Origin: Mesorhizobium temperatum
GTDB lineage: Bacteria; Pseudomonadota; Alphaproteobacteria; Rhizobiales; Rhizobiaceae
DNA: 64,000 nucleotides
Direction: 5' to 3'
Assembly: GCF_002284575.1 (NCBI RefSeq)
Contig: NZ_NPKJ01000042.1
Coordinates: 31,362-95,361, forward strand
Shown: piece by piece, positions 9,319 to 18,442 of the stretch
Numbering within the stretch: position 1 is the first letter of the stretch
Layout: each line of letters starts with the position of its first letter
Notes under the pieces: generated by a model
What the model was told of the DNA's origin: nothing
Seen by the model: only the letters and a program-made list of their open reading frames with translations
Database searches by the model: none
Made by a program: the position numbers and the translations under genes

Positions 9319-10059
9319 GTGTCGGTTCTCGAACTCGCCAACATCTCAAAACATTTCGGCGCCATCCAGGCTGTCAACGACGTTTCACTGTCGATCGAGG
9401 CCGGACAGGTGGTCGGGCTGATGGGCGACAACGGCGCCGGCAAGTCGACACTGGTCAAGATGATCGCCGGCAATTTCCGCCCGAGCCATGGCACGATGCA
9501 GATGGACGGCAAGGAGCTGATCCTGCACAAGCCGGTGGAGGCGCGCCAGCACGGCATCGAGATCGTCCACCAGGATCTGGCGCTGTGCAACAATCTGACG
9601 GCCGCCGCCAACGTCTATCTCGGCCGCGAGCTGCGCCGCGGCGTCGGGCCGTTTCGTATCCTCGACTATGCCTCGATGTACAAGCGTGCCGGCCAGATCT
9701 TTGCCGTGCTGAAATCCGAAACCCGCCCGCGCGATCTGGTCAAGCAGATGTCGGGCGGCCAGCGGCAAGCGGTGGCGATCGCCCGCACCATGCTTTCGCA
9801 AGCCAAGATCGTGCTGATGGACGAGCCGACGGCGGCGATCTCGGTCCGGCAGGTCGCCGAGGTGCTGAACCTGATCCGCCATCTGCGCGACCAGGGCATA
9901 GCGGTCGTGCTGATCAGTCACCGCATGCCCGACGTTTTTGACGTTGCCGATCGCGTCATCGTCATGCGACGCGGCCGCAAGGTCGCCGACAAGACGATCG
10001 CGTCGAGTTCGCCCGAGGAAGTAACCGGGCTCATCACCGGCGCCATCGAACAGGTTTGA
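9319..10059 (+). CDS. Sugar ABC transporter ATP-binding protein (FrcA type)
   Basis: A 246-residue single-domain ABC ATPase, unlike the double-domain RbsA/XylG. The motifs are intact: Walker A GDNGAGKST, Q-loop HQDLALC, signature MSGGQRQAVAIAR, Walker B IVLMDEP and the switch histidine in VLISHRM. The single-domain form is typical of the rhizobial fructose importer FrcBCA. GTG at 9319 is preferred because GGGGAGGA precedes it; the longer open frame to 9229 has no homology. It is followed by its permease after 40 bases. Confidence 0.9.
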   Translation: MSVLELANISKHFGAIQAVNDVSLSIEAGQVVGLMGDNGAGKSTLVKMIAGNFRPSHGTMQMDGKELILHKPVEARQHGIEIVHQDLALCNNLTAAANVYLGRELRRGVGPFRILDYASMYKRAGQIFAVLKSETRPRDLVKQMSGGQRQAVAIARTMLSQAKIVLMDEPTAAISVRQVAEVLNLIRHLRDQGIAVVLISHRMPDVFDVADRVIVMRRGRKVADKTIASSSPEEVTGLITGAIEQV

Positions 10060-10099
10060 TGCCAGCCGGTTTCACCACGCAAGCAGATAAAGGTCGACG

Positions 10100-11098
10100 A
10101 TGGCAGTAACTCTTGACCAGACGATCGCGCAAAAACAGCACACTTTGCTGACCAGGGTGTTTGCCAGCCAGACCTTCTGGGTGGTGATCGCCGTCATTCT
10201 CGCCTGCCTGTTCTTGTCCGTGGCAACCGATTCCTTCGCCACGTCGAAGAACCTCTACAATATCACCCGCAACGTCACCTTCGTCGCCATCGTCGCGCTC
10301 GGCATGACCTTCGTCATCATTACCGGCGGCATCGACCTTTCGGTCGGCTCGGTGCTTTGCCTGTGTTCGATGGTGCTGGCCGTGACCATGCATGCCGGCT
10401 ACGGCATCGAGGTCGGCATTGCCGCTGCGATCGCGACAGCGCTGATCATCGGCGCCTTCAACGGCATCCTGATCGCCTATCTCGGCTTTCCGCCGTTCGT
10501 GGTGACGCTCGGCATGCTATCGATCGCGCGCAGCCTGGCCATGGTCGCCTCCAACAACACCGTCGTCTTCCAGTTCGGGCCCGACCACGACAAGCTTCTG
10601 GCGCTGGGCGGCGGCGCCTGGGTGTTCGGTATCGCCAATCCGGTGCTCTACACCATCCTGCTGGCGCTGATCACCGGCTTCGTCCTGCGCTGGACGAAAT
10701 TCGGCCGGCACATCTTCGCCATCGGCGGCAACGAGCATGCGGCGACGCTGACCGGCGTTCCGGTGCGCCAGATCAAGGTCGCGGTCTACATGATCTCGGC
10801 GCTGGCGGCGGGCCTTGCCGGCATCATCCAGACCGGCTGGCTTGGCGCCGTCACCACCAATCTCGGCAACGGCATGGAGCTCCAGGTCATCGCCGCCACC
10901 GTCATCGGCGGCGCCAACCTGGCCGGCGGCATGGGCACGGCCTTTGGCGCCGTCGTCGGCGCGGCGCTGATCGAAGTGATCCGCAACAGCCTCGGCCTGC
11001 TCGGCATCAACGCCTTCTGGCAAGGGGTGTTCATCGGCGGCGCCATTCTGCTGGCCGTCCTGTTCGACCGGCTCCGCAATTTCAGGCGCAACGAATAG
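10100..11098 (+). CDS. Sugar ABC transporter permease (RbsC/FrcC type)
   Basis: A 332-residue polytopic membrane protein of the ribose/xylose/fructose permease family. The hallmark GITGGIDLSVGS-type block reads VIITGGIDLSVGSVLCLCSM near residues 73-92. The cytoplasmic coupling region is GRHIFAIGGNEHAATLTGVP, and the final helices carry GGANLAGGMGTAFGAVVGA. It forms the channel for the binding protein at 7903-8892 and the ATPase just upstream. The substrate is probably a monosaccharide or sugar alcohol; the sequence does not settle which. Confidence 0.9.
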   Translation: MAVTLDQTIAQKQHTLLTRVFASQTFWVVIAVILACLFLSVATDSFATSKNLYNITRNVTFVAIVALGMTFVIITGGIDLSVGSVLCLCSMVLAVTMHAGYGIEVGIAAAIATALIIGAFNGILIAYLGFPPFVVTLGMLSIARSLAMVASNNTVVFQFGPDHDKLLALGGGAWVFGIANPVLYTILLALITGFVLRWTKFGRHIFAIGGNEHAATLTGVPVRQIKVAVYMISALAAGLAGIIQTGWLGAVTTNLGNGMELQVIAATVIGGANLAGGMGTAFGAVVGAALIEVIRNSLGLLGINAFWQGVFIGGAILLAVLFDRLRNFRRNE

Positions 11099-11266
11099 GC
11101 CGCAGGTCGCTATTCGCGCCGTGTGCTATCGCTCAGTCTGAAAATCGGCCGGCACGGTCCATGGCGGGCGCCAGGCGCGCGCATGTGCCTTGACGCAGGC
11201 CCGGACTGAGCCGCACTATCCCATTGCAGGCGAAGGGAGGCCAGTCGCCTGCGGGAGGATATACCC

Positions 11267-12091
11267 ATGACGGAAGCGATCAGGCTCTACTGGGGCCGGT
11301 TCGGACATGTTTCTGTCCTCAACGTCGCCAGCGACTTCGTCACCCATGCCCATGTCGAGGCGCATATCATCATCTGGCTGGAAGGCACGGCCGGCGAGAT
11401 GACCATCGGCCGCGAGACGGTGCGGCTTGGACCCGGCACCGCCGCCGGCATCAATTCCTTCCAGCCGCACAGCCACGCTTTGTCCCGCGACGGCCGGCCC
11501 GGCCTGTTCCTCGCCTTCTACATCGATCCGGACTGGGCGCGCCGGCGCCGCGACCTGCCGTCCGCCGCGCCGCTGTTTTCAGCACCGGCGATCACATTGG
11601 AGCCCTGGCTGCACAAGGCGGCAGCCAACCTTCTCGACCATCTCAGCGACAATGAGAGCATCGACGACATCGCCAATTACGAGATCGAGCGCTTCATCGA
11701 CAGCATGCTCGACGCCGCCGACGCCTCGGCACCGCAAGTGGCACGCGCCCGCGTCCACACCATGCAGGATTTCCGCGTCCGCAAGGCGATCCAGCTGATG
11801 AAGGCCAATGTCTGCGAACGCATCTGCTTCGATGATGTGGCGCGCAGCGTCGGCCTGTCGCGGCCGCATTTCTTCGCACTGTTCAAGGAGCAGACCAATC
11901 TGACGCCCAACGTCTACTGGAACACGCTGCGCATGGAGGAAGCGGTGCGGCAGTTGCAATGGTCGCAGGAGCCACTGATCTCGGTCGCCTGCAATCTCGG
12001 CTTCACCACGCAAGGCAATTTCTCGCGGTTCTTCCGCGACCATGTCGGCGTTCCGCCGACACTCTATCGCGAGGCGGCGCGGATTTCTTGA
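11267..12091 (+). CDS. AraC-family transcriptional regulator
   Basis: A 274-residue protein with an N-terminal cupin-like effector domain (VTHAHVEAHIIIWLEG, then LGPGTAAGINSFQPHSH). The C-terminal double helix-turn-helix (about 170-270) includes ERICFDDVARSVGLSRPHFF and LISVACNLGFTTQGNFSRFF. GGGAGGA precedes the start. It lies directly upstream of the molybdenum hydroxylase operon and is read in the same direction. Tandem 16-base repeats at 12101-12138, just after its stop, are a good candidate for its binding site. It probably activates the operon starting at 12228 in response to the enzyme's substrate. Confidence 0.9.
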   Translation: MTEAIRLYWGRFGHVSVLNVASDFVTHAHVEAHIIIWLEGTAGEMTIGRETVRLGPGTAAGINSFQPHSHALSRDGRPGLFLAFYIDPDWARRRRDLPSAAPLFSAPAITLEPWLHKAAANLLDHLSDNESIDDIANYEIERFIDSMLDAADASAPQVARARVHTMQDFRVRKAIQLMKANVCERICFDDVARSVGLSRPHFFALFKEQTNLTPNVYWNTLRMEEAVRQLQWSQEPLISVACNLGFTTQGNFSRFFRDHVGVPPTLYREAARIS

Positions 12092-12100
12092 GCCATATTC

Positions 12101-12138
12101 AGACTGTCCGTTTTTTAGACTGCCCGTTTTTTCAGACT
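12101..12138. promoter_or_regulatory. Tandem direct repeats, candidate AraC-type operator
   Basis: AGACTGTCCGTTTTTT (12101-12116) is followed at once by AGACTGCCCGTTTTTT (12117-12132) and a partial third unit, CAGACT. AraC proteins commonly bind tandem direct repeats. The element lies between the AraC gene and the operon it probably controls. The T-runs could also help terminate the AraC transcript. Confidence 0.5.
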
Positions 12139-12227
12139 TATTGATAGGCGTTCAAGACGCATTGATAAGCGCCGCCGGGCTCGCCGCCCTACCCTAGCGA
12201 CACAGATATTTGCAAGGGAACGATCAT

Positions 12228-12671
12228 ATGGCGAAAGTCACCATCTCCAGCGTCATCGACGCACCGATCGAAAAGGTCTGGGCGCGCATACGCGACTTCA
12301 ACGGTCTGCCGAGCTGGCATCCGCGCATGGTCAAGAGCCATATCGAGGACGGGAAGGATGCCGGCACGATCGGCTGCGTGCGCAATTTCGAGCTCGCCAG
12401 CGGCGCCCGCATCCGCGAAAAGCTGCTCGACTTCTCCGACGACAATTTCCTCGTCAGCTACTCCATCCTGGAGACGCCGCAGCCGCTCACCAACCACAAG
12501 GCGACGCTGCAGCTGCGCCGGGTGACCGATGGCGACCGCACCTATGCCGAATGGACCGCCAGCTTCGACGCTGCTCCCGAGGAAGCCGACAAACTGGCCG
12601 AAGGCATGGGCGCCAACGTCTTCCAGGGCGGCTTCAACGCCCTGAAGACCCATTTCGCCGGCCAAGGTTGA
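12228..12671 (+). CDS. SRPBCC-family protein (CoxG/polyketide-cyclase-like)
   Basis: A 147-residue START/Bet v1-like protein beginning MAKVTISSVIDAPIEKVWAR. It has the helix-grip features of the family (NGLPSWHPRM; ERKL-type strand EKLLDFSDDN). In carbon monoxide dehydrogenase-type clusters, CoxG-like SRPBCC proteins accompany the molybdenum hydroxylase genes. Here it is the first gene of such an operon. It may bind a hydrophobic substrate or help assembly; the sequence shows no catalytic motif. AAGGGA precedes the ATG at 12228. Confidence 0.8.
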   Translation: MAKVTISSVIDAPIEKVWARIRDFNGLPSWHPRMVKSHIEDGKDAGTIGCVRNFELASGARIREKLLDFSDDNFLVSYSILETPQPLTNHKATLQLRRVTDGDRTYAEWTASFDAAPEEADKLAEGMGANVFQGGFNALKTHFAGQG

Positions 12672-12702
12672 GCTGAATTGGGCTGACAAACAGGAGAATT
12701 CC

Positions 12703-13497
12703 ATGGCGCTTGCACTGCAGACTTTCTCGACGGTGAAGGACGCCAATGCGGCGCTGAAATCCGCCGGCACCCGCTATCTCGGCGGCGGCACGCTGGTCCT
12801 GCGCGCCGCCAACGAAGGCGATGTCTCGGTCTCCAGCCTCATCAGGGCGACCGAGCCTTCGCTGTCGGCCATCACTGTTTCCGGCAGCGATGTCCGGATC
12901 GGCGCTTCGGTGACCATGGCAGCGATCGCCCGTCACCCGGATCTCGCTCCGCTTGCCCACGCGGCGCGCGCCGTCGGCGGCCCGGCGATCCGCAACATGG
13001 CGACGGTCGGCGGCAATCTCTTCGCCCCGGCGCCCTATGGCGATTTCACCGTGGCGCTGCTGGCGCTGGATGCAACCGTCAGCATCGATGGCGGCGAGAT
13101 GCCGATCGAGACCTTCCTGGCAGAACGTGAAAGCAACCACGCCATCGTCACTGCGGTCGGCTTCACCCTTCAAGTGGACGGCGGCTTTCGCTTCCTGAAA
13201 GTGTCGCGGGTCAAGCCGAAAGGCGTCTCGGTGCTGAGCATCGCCGCCATGCTGGAACAGGCACCGGACGGCACCGTGTCTTCGGCGCGGATCGGGCTTG
13301 GCTGCATGGCCGACCGGCCGATGCGCGCCAAGGCGGCAGAAAAGGCGCTGCTCGGCAGGAAACTCACCAGCAGCGGCATCGCGCCGGCGCTGGCCGCTGC
13401 TGGCGATGGCTCCGCGCCGATTACCGATCCGATCGCCAGTGCCTGGTATCGCAACGAAGTCCTGCCGGTCCATCTCGGCCGGCTTTTGCTCGCCTGA
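12703..13497 (+). CDS. Molybdenum hydroxylase FAD-binding (medium) subunit
   Basis: A 264-residue CoxM/XdhB-type flavoprotein. The FAD-binding segments are YLGGGTLVLRAANEGD near residues 26-41, in place of the usual AGGTD motif, and NMATVGGNLFAPAPYGDFTV near 102-121. The CO_deh_flav_C domain follows. It passes electrons from the 2Fe-2S subunit to an acceptor in the heterotrimeric xanthine dehydrogenase family. AGGAG precedes the start. It is the second gene of the operon and is followed by the iron-sulfur subunit. Confidence 0.9.
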   Translation: MALALQTFSTVKDANAALKSAGTRYLGGGTLVLRAANEGDVSVSSLIRATEPSLSAITVSGSDVRIGASVTMAAIARHPDLAPLAHAARAVGGPAIRNMATVGGNLFAPAPYGDFTVALLALDATVSIDGGEMPIETFLAERESNHAIVTAVGFTLQVDGGFRFLKVSRVKPKGVSVLSIAAMLEQAPDGTVSSARIGLGCMADRPMRAKAAEKALLGRKLTSSGIAPALAAAGDGSAPITDPIASAWYRNEVLPVHLGRLLLA

Positions 13498-13546
13498 AAG
13501 CCAATGGCGCGCATGTCCGCCTGGCTGCGGCGCAAGGAGTAAAAAG

Positions 13547-14029
13547 ATGGCCAAGGTCCCGGTTCAATTCACGCTCAACGGCGCGGAAAAGGCCGAATTC
13601 ATCGACAGCGGCACGACGCTGCTTCATGCGCTGCGCGATAAGATCGGCGACACCTCGCCGAAGGGCGGCTGCCATCAAGGCACATGCGGCGCCTGCTCGG
13701 TCATCATCGACGGCGAGCTTCGGCTCTCCTGCCTGACGCTGGCCGAGACTTGCAACGGCGCCGCCATCACCACGACATCGGGGCTATCGAAAGGCGGCGT
13801 TCTGCATCCATTGCAGCGCGCCTTTCTCGACGCTTTCGCCACCCAATGCGGCTTCTGCACGCCGGGCATGATCATGGCCGCCAAGGTGCTGCTCGACCAG
13901 ACGCCGAACCCCAGCCGCGACGAGGTCGTCGAGGCGCTGTCGGGCAACATCTGCCGCTGCACCGGCTACGAGCCGATCATCCAGGCGGTGCTGACCGCGG
14001 CACGATCCAATTCGCAGAACGCGGCTTGA
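13547..14029 (+). CDS. Molybdenum hydroxylase 2Fe-2S (small) subunit
   Basis: A 160-residue CoxS/XdhC-type protein. The plant-ferredoxin-like cluster is held by GGCHQGTCGACSV and LSCLTLAE. The second cluster domain has TQCGFCTPGM and NICRCTGYEPI. All eight cysteines are present. It relays electrons between the molybdopterin and FAD subunits. AAGGAG precedes the ATG at 13547. Genes on both sides encode the other subunits, 12-49 bases away. Confidence 0.93.
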   Translation: MAKVPVQFTLNGAEKAEFIDSGTTLLHALRDKIGDTSPKGGCHQGTCGACSVIIDGELRLSCLTLAETCNGAAITTTSGLSKGGVLHPLQRAFLDAFATQCGFCTPGMIMAAKVLLDQTPNPSRDEVVEALSGNICRCTGYEPIIQAVLTAARSNSQNAA

Positions 14030-14041
14030 GGGAGTCAAAAG

Positions 14042-15409
14042 ATGGAACTCCGCAAGGACTATTTCGCCGACCAGCGCAAGGACGATCTGCACGAGATCGG
14101 CCAGCCCCGGCCGCGCTCCGATTCGCCCGGTCACGTCACCGGCAAGACCGCCTATTTCGCCGACCGCAATTTTCCAGGCATGCTGCATCTGAAGATGGTG
14201 CGCAGCCCGCATCATCACGCCCGCATCAGCAGCATCGACATATCAGAGGCGGAAAAATATCCGGGCGTCGTCAAGGTGCTGACCGCCAAGGACGTACCGC
14301 ACAATGTCTACACCATCCTGATCCTGATCCAGATCGGCCCGGAGGACGAGACGGTGCTGGCCGACGGCAAGGTGCGCTGGAAGGGCGAGGCGGTGGTGGC
14401 GGTGCTGGCCGAGACCGAGCGTGCCGCGCAGGAGGCGGCGGCCAAGGTCAAAGTCGATTACGAGGTGCTGCCGGCGGTCTTCGACATGGAGGAAGCGCTG
14501 AAGCCCGGCGCGCCGATAGTCAACGAATATCACGGCCAGAACTACTATCTCTATGACAGCGGTGAATGCCGCAAGGTGCGCTTCGGCGATGTCGAGGCCG
14601 GTTTCGCCGGCGCCGATCACATCCTCGAACAGACCTACCAGTCGTCGCCGATCGAACACGCACCGACCGAGACGACCGGCTGCATCGTCGCGCCAGAGGG
14701 CAATGACCGCTTCACCTGCTACACCAACACGCAGGCGATGTTCTTCACCCTCGACAACGCCTCGATCATCCTGCAGATGCCCGGCAACAAGCTGCATTTC
14801 GTCGGCGGCACTGTCGGCGGCGGTTTTGGCGGCAAGGTCGACGTCATTGTCGAGCCGATCGCCATCCTCGGCGCCAAACTGACCGGTCGTCCGGTCTCCT
14901 TCATCTACAGCCGCGCGGAGGAGATGCAGATTTCCTCGCCGCGCGCCGCCGAAAAAGTCGTCATCAAGGACGGCGTCATGAAGGATGGCCGCATCGTCGC
15001 CAGAAAAGTCACCGGCTACACCGATGCCGGCGCCTATTCGCGCCATTCGCCCTATGGCGCGCAGAAGGGCGCCGGCCACTATCCCGGCCCCTACACGATC
15101 CCGAATGTCTGGATCGACACCTACTGCGTCTACACCAACCGCACCCCTTCCTCCGCCATGCGCGGCTTCGGCGTCACCATCGGCGATTTCGCGCTTGAAG
15201 TGCAGATGGACAAGCTCGCCCGGCTGATCGGCATGGACCCGCTCGAATTCCGCTTCATCAACGCCTACCGCGACGGCGACATGAAGGCACACCGCCAGCC
15301 GACCGAAGGCGCGGCTCTGATCGAGTGCATGCAGGAAGCTTCGCGCGCCGCCAACTGGCCGGTTGCGGAGAAGTTCATGGCCATGTCCTCCTACGCGAAG
15401 GGAGCTTGA
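14042..15409 (+). CDS. Molybdenum hydroxylase large subunit, N-terminal half
   Basis: 455 residues covering the first part of a molybdopterin-binding (XdhB/CoxL) subunit. The ald_Xan_dh_C a/b-hammerhead begins near GHVTGKTAYFADRNFPGMLH. The Mo-pocket motif VGGGFGGKVD follows, then the TPSSAMRGFGVTIGDFALE block. AMRGFG resembles xanthine dehydrogenase, not the Cys-containing loop of CO dehydrogenase, so a heterocycle or aldehyde substrate is likely. It ends at a TGA. The remaining half is encoded by the next gene, which starts one base later in another frame with its own ribosome binding site. Together they give 791 residues, the usual length for an undivided subunit. Confidence 0.88.
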   Translation: MELRKDYFADQRKDDLHEIGQPRPRSDSPGHVTGKTAYFADRNFPGMLHLKMVRSPHHHARISSIDISEAEKYPGVVKVLTAKDVPHNVYTILILIQIGPEDETVLADGKVRWKGEAVVAVLAETERAAQEAAAKVKVDYEVLPAVFDMEEALKPGAPIVNEYHGQNYYLYDSGECRKVRFGDVEAGFAGADHILEQTYQSSPIEHAPTETTGCIVAPEGNDRFTCYTNTQAMFFTLDNASIILQMPGNKLHFVGGTVGGGFGGKVDVIVEPIAILGAKLTGRPVSFIYSRAEEMQISSPRAAEKVVIKDGVMKDGRIVARKVTGYTDAGAYSRHSPYGAQKGAGHYPGPYTIPNVWIDTYCVYTNRTPSSAMRGFGVTIGDFALEVQMDKLARLIGMDPLEFRFINAYRDGDMKAHRQPTEGAALIECMQEASRAANWPVAEKFMAMSSYAKGA

Positions 15410-15410
15410 G

Positions 15411-16421
15411 ATGGCGATCAGGCGCGGACGCGGCGTGGCCGCAATCAACTATCCGACCGGCATGAATCTCGGCGGCGACCCGACCCAGGCCCTGGTCCAC
15501 TCGACGCCGACCGGCAATTTCATGGTGACGCTGTCATCAGTCGATCTCGGCCAGGGCATGAAGCAGATCATGGCGCAGATCTGCGCCGAGACGATCGGCG
15601 TGCCGACCGACCGCGTCGTCGTCGACACCGCCGACACCGACACCGGCCCGCACTGCATGGGCACCTTCGCCTCGCGCGGCACGCACCGCGCCGGCAACGC
15701 CGTCATCCAGGCGGCCAGGGAAGCCCGCCAGGTGATGCTGGAAGTGGCGGCCGAGGAGTTGGAAGTGAATGCATCGGACCTCGAGACCGACGGCCAGGGC
15801 AACATCCTGGTCAAGGGCGCGCCGCAAAGATCGATCTCGATCTTCGATGTCGCGCTGTCGGCGCATTTCAAGCGCGGCCGCTCGATTTCCGGCCGCGGCA
15901 TGTTCCTCATCCCGCGCTCCTATCCGGAGAAGGAGACCGGCGCGATGAAGCCGTCGACCTGCTATGCCCACGCCTGCACGGTGGCCGAAGTCGAGGTCGA
16001 CGACGAAACCGGCGAGGTGACGGTGCTGACGGTCAAGAACGTCTTCGAGATCGGCCGCGCGCTGAACCCGAAAATGGTTGAGCAGCAGCTGGTCGGCGGC
16101 TCATGGATGGGCATCAGCCATGCGCTCTATGAGACGACCGAACCCTATTACCCCAACCGCGACCATGGCGGCACCGATTTCAACCAGTACCTGATGCCGG
16201 GCCCGGGCGATCTTGCGCAAACCGAGATCATCGTGCTGGAACGGCCATCGGCCGACGGCCCGTACGGCGCCAAGGGACCGGGCGAAATGTGCGCCAACCC
16301 GCAGATCCCCGCGGTCGCCAATGCCGTCTTCGATGCAGTCGGCGTGCGCATCGACACGCTGCCGATCACGCCGGAGCGCATCCTGCGGGCACTGAAGGCG
16401 CAAGCCGGCGCGCCGAACTGA
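15411..16421 (+). CDS. Molybdenum hydroxylase large subunit, C-terminal half
   Basis: 336 residues beginning MAIRRGRGVAAINYPTGMNL, the point where single-chain subunits continue after the first Mo-binding half. Motifs include LGQGMKQIMAQICAETIGV (pterin contact glutamine) and the catalytic glutamate in GPYGAKGPGEMCANPQIP. GAAGGGAG lies a few bases before the ATG at 15411, so translation is probably coupled to the upstream half. Natural splitting of this subunit is known in nicotinate dehydrogenase of Eubacterium barkeri. A frameshift in an originally fused gene is the alternative. Confidence 0.87.
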   Translation: MAIRRGRGVAAINYPTGMNLGGDPTQALVHSTPTGNFMVTLSSVDLGQGMKQIMAQICAETIGVPTDRVVVDTADTDTGPHCMGTFASRGTHRAGNAVIQAAREARQVMLEVAAEELEVNASDLETDGQGNILVKGAPQRSISIFDVALSAHFKRGRSISGRGMFLIPRSYPEKETGAMKPSTCYAHACTVAEVEVDDETGEVTVLTVKNVFEIGRALNPKMVEQQLVGGSWMGISHALYETTEPYYPNRDHGGTDFNQYLMPGPGDLAQTEIIVLERPSADGPYGAKGPGEMCANPQIPAVANAVFDAVGVRIDTLPITPERILRALKAQAGAPN

Positions 16422-17312
16422 GTGCTGGAAATGCCCAAGAGAAGCGCCGAGACTGTCGCGACCTCGCCTGAGGCGGTGGCATCCCGCCTCGCCGCCTCGC
16501 ATTATTTGGCCGATGAAAGCCTGGCCACCGCCATCTTCCTGGCGATCAGGCTAGGCAAGCCGCTGCTGCTCGAAGGCGCGCCGGGCGTCGGCAAGACGGA
16601 GGCCGCAAAAGCAATCGCCGAAGTGCTCGGGCGCGACCTGGTGCGGCTGCAATGCTATGAAGGCATCGACGCAGCACACGCGCTCTACGAATGGAACTAC
16701 CAGCGCCAGTTGCTCGCCATCCGCCATGCCGGCGAGCATGAGGTCGACATCTATGACGACCGTTTCCTGATTGCGCGGCCGCTGCTGCAGGTGCTGAAGG
16801 CGCCGGAAAAGCGCGTGCTGCTGGTCGACGAGATCGACCGTTCGGATCATGAGTTCGAAGCGCTGCTCCTAGAATTCCTGTCCGATTTCCAGATCAGCAT
16901 TCCCGAGCGCGGCACTATTCGCACCAAATCGCAGCCGATCGTCATCCTGACCTCGAACCGCACCCGCGAACTGGCCGAGGCATTGCGGCGGCGCTGCGTC
17001 TACCACTGGATCACCTATCCCGACGCCGAACGTGAGGCCGCGATCATCATGCTGCGCGCCGGTGATGTCGCTAAGGCCACAGCGCGAGCGGTGGCTGCTG
17101 CCGTGCACGATATCCGCTCCCGCCCGCTGGCCAAGCCCCCGGGCATTGCCGAAGCGGTCGAATGGGCGAACGCCGCGACGATCCTTGAAAAAGGCGGCAG
17201 CCCGTGGCCGGAAGCGTTCCGCCGCGCCATTGGCGTGCTGATCAAGGACGAGGAGGACCTGTCCTACATCGCCCCCGAGCTTGGCCGGATCGTCGAGGAG
17301 GCACTGGCGTGA
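16422..17312 (+). CDS. MoxR-type AAA+ ATPase (CoxD-like)
   Basis: A 296-residue AAA+ ATPase with Walker A EGAPGVGKTEAAK, Walker B LLVDEIDRSD, sensor 1 VILTSNRTREL and an arginine-finger region RRRCVYHWITYPD. CoxD proteins remodel the molybdenum-copper or molybdenum site of hydroxylases in partnership with the VWA protein CoxE. The gene overlaps CoxE downstream by four bases. The start is either the GTG directly after the upstream stop (used here) or the ATG at 16431, three codons later. The role in cofactor maturation is inferred from family and context. Confidence 0.9.
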   Translation: MLEMPKRSAETVATSPEAVASRLAASHYLADESLATAIFLAIRLGKPLLLEGAPGVGKTEAAKAIAEVLGRDLVRLQCYEGIDAAHALYEWNYQRQLLAIRHAGEHEVDIYDDRFLIARPLLQVLKAPEKRVLLVDEIDRSDHEFEALLLEFLSDFQISIPERGTIRTKSQPIVILTSNRTRELAEALRRRCVYHWITYPDAEREAAIIMLRAGDVAKATARAVAAAVHDIRSRPLAKPPGIAEAVEWANAATILEKGGSPWPEAFRRAIGVLIKDEEDLSYIAPELGRIVEEALA

Positions 17313-18442
17313 GCGCCGCCGCCTTACCTCGCGCGGCTGCGCCCTTGCTCGGCTTTGGCCGGCTGCTGCGCCGCTATGGCTTTCCGGTGGCGCCCGAGCA
17401 GGTGTCAGGCTTTATGCAGGCGGTGACGCTGCTCGGGCCCCGCTCGATGGCCGATATCCACGAAGCGGCCCTTGCCACGCTGGCGCCGCCGCCCGACCGC
17501 CGCGACGAATTCGAGGCGCATTTCCAAAGCCATTTCTACGGCAACACGGCTGCCCTCGTCGAGGGCGAGGCCGACGAGGAAACCCGCATCAAGGACGATG
17601 GCGGCACCAGCCAAGAAGAGATCGATGTGGCGAGTCAGGAGGAAGGCGGCGAGCTATCGTCCGGCGCCGAACAGTTGGGCGTCCGCGACTTCCGGCGCGA
17701 CGGCGACGGGCTTGCCGCCTTCCGCCGCAAGCTCGCTGCCGCCTTGCCCGCCCGCCGCTCCTTCCGCACCGTGCGAACGCACACGCGCGGCAAGCTCGAT
17801 CTGCGCCGTTCGCTCAGGGAAATCGTCAGCGCCGATGGCGATGTGCCGTCGCCGCTGCTGCGCCGCAGGCAGACCGTGCCGCGCAAGCTTTTGCTGCTGA
17901 TCGACGTGTCAGGCTCGATGAAGCTGCACACGTCGGACTACCTCAAACTGGCGCATGCGGCGGTGCAAGGCGCGGACCGGGCCGAAATTTTCACCTTCGG
18001 CACGCGGCTGACCCGCATCACCGCGGCGCTGCGTATTCGCGACCGCGATCAGGCGCTGGCCCGCGTGGCAGCACTGGTCGACGACTGGGATGGCGGCACC
18101 CGAATGGGGCCGACGCTGCTCGCCTTCCTGTCGGTGCCGCGCTTTTCCGCCTTCGCGCGCGGGGCGGCGGTCGTCATCCTGTCGGACGCGCTGGAGCGCT
18201 GCGATCATGCCGAGCTGGAAATGGCGATACGCCGGCTGAGTGCCCGTGCCTTTCGGCTTTCGCTGGCGACGCCGCTGGCCGGCGATCCGCGTTTCCAGCC
18301 GGCGACGGCAGCACTTCGCGCCATCCTGCCGGTGCTCGACGACCTCGTCGATGGCTCGTCGATCTCGGGCCTTACCGATTTCATCCTGTCGCTCGCCCGC
18401 ACTGCCCCGGCGGCTGCAGCCATCTGGAGGAGGGTTTCATGA
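17309..18442 (+). CDS. VWA-domain protein (CoxE-like)
   Basis: A 377-residue protein whose C-terminal half is a von Willebrand A domain with an intact MIDAS motif, LLIDVSGSMK, then the threonine in DWDGGTRMGPT and AVVILSDALERCD. The middle is acidic and Arg-rich. It starts at a GTG that overlaps the stop of the CoxD-like gene (GTGA), so the two are translationally coupled. MoxR/VWA pairs act together in metallocofactor insertion, here probably for the molybdenum hydroxylase upstream. Confidence 0.9.
   Translation: MSAAALPRAAAPLLGFGRLLRRYGFPVAPEQVSGFMQAVTLLGPRSMADIHEAALATLAPPPDRRDEFEAHFQSHFYGNTAALVEGEADEETRIKDDGGTSQEEIDVASQEEGGELSSGAEQLGVRDFRRDGDGLAAFRRKLAAALPARRSFRTVRTHTRGKLDLRRSLREIVSADGDVPSPLLRRRQTVPRKLLLLIDVSGSMKLHTSDYLKLAHAAVQGADRAEIFTFGTRLTRITAALRIRDRDQALARVAALVDDWDGGTRMGPTLLAFLSVPRFSAFARGAAVVILSDALERCDHAELEMAIRRLSARAFRLSLATPLAGDPRFQPATAALRAILPVLDDLVDGSSISGLTDFILSLARTAPAAAAIWRRVS

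Noticed and set aside
15395..15415. Simple frameshift splitting the molybdopterin subunit
   Set aside because: A good ribosome binding site and an ATG lie exactly at the junction, which favours a natural two-gene arrangement, though it cannot be fully excluded.
14243..15448. A 401-codon minus-strand open frame opposite the molybdopterin subunit
   Set aside because: Shadow of an established coding frame; no motifs.
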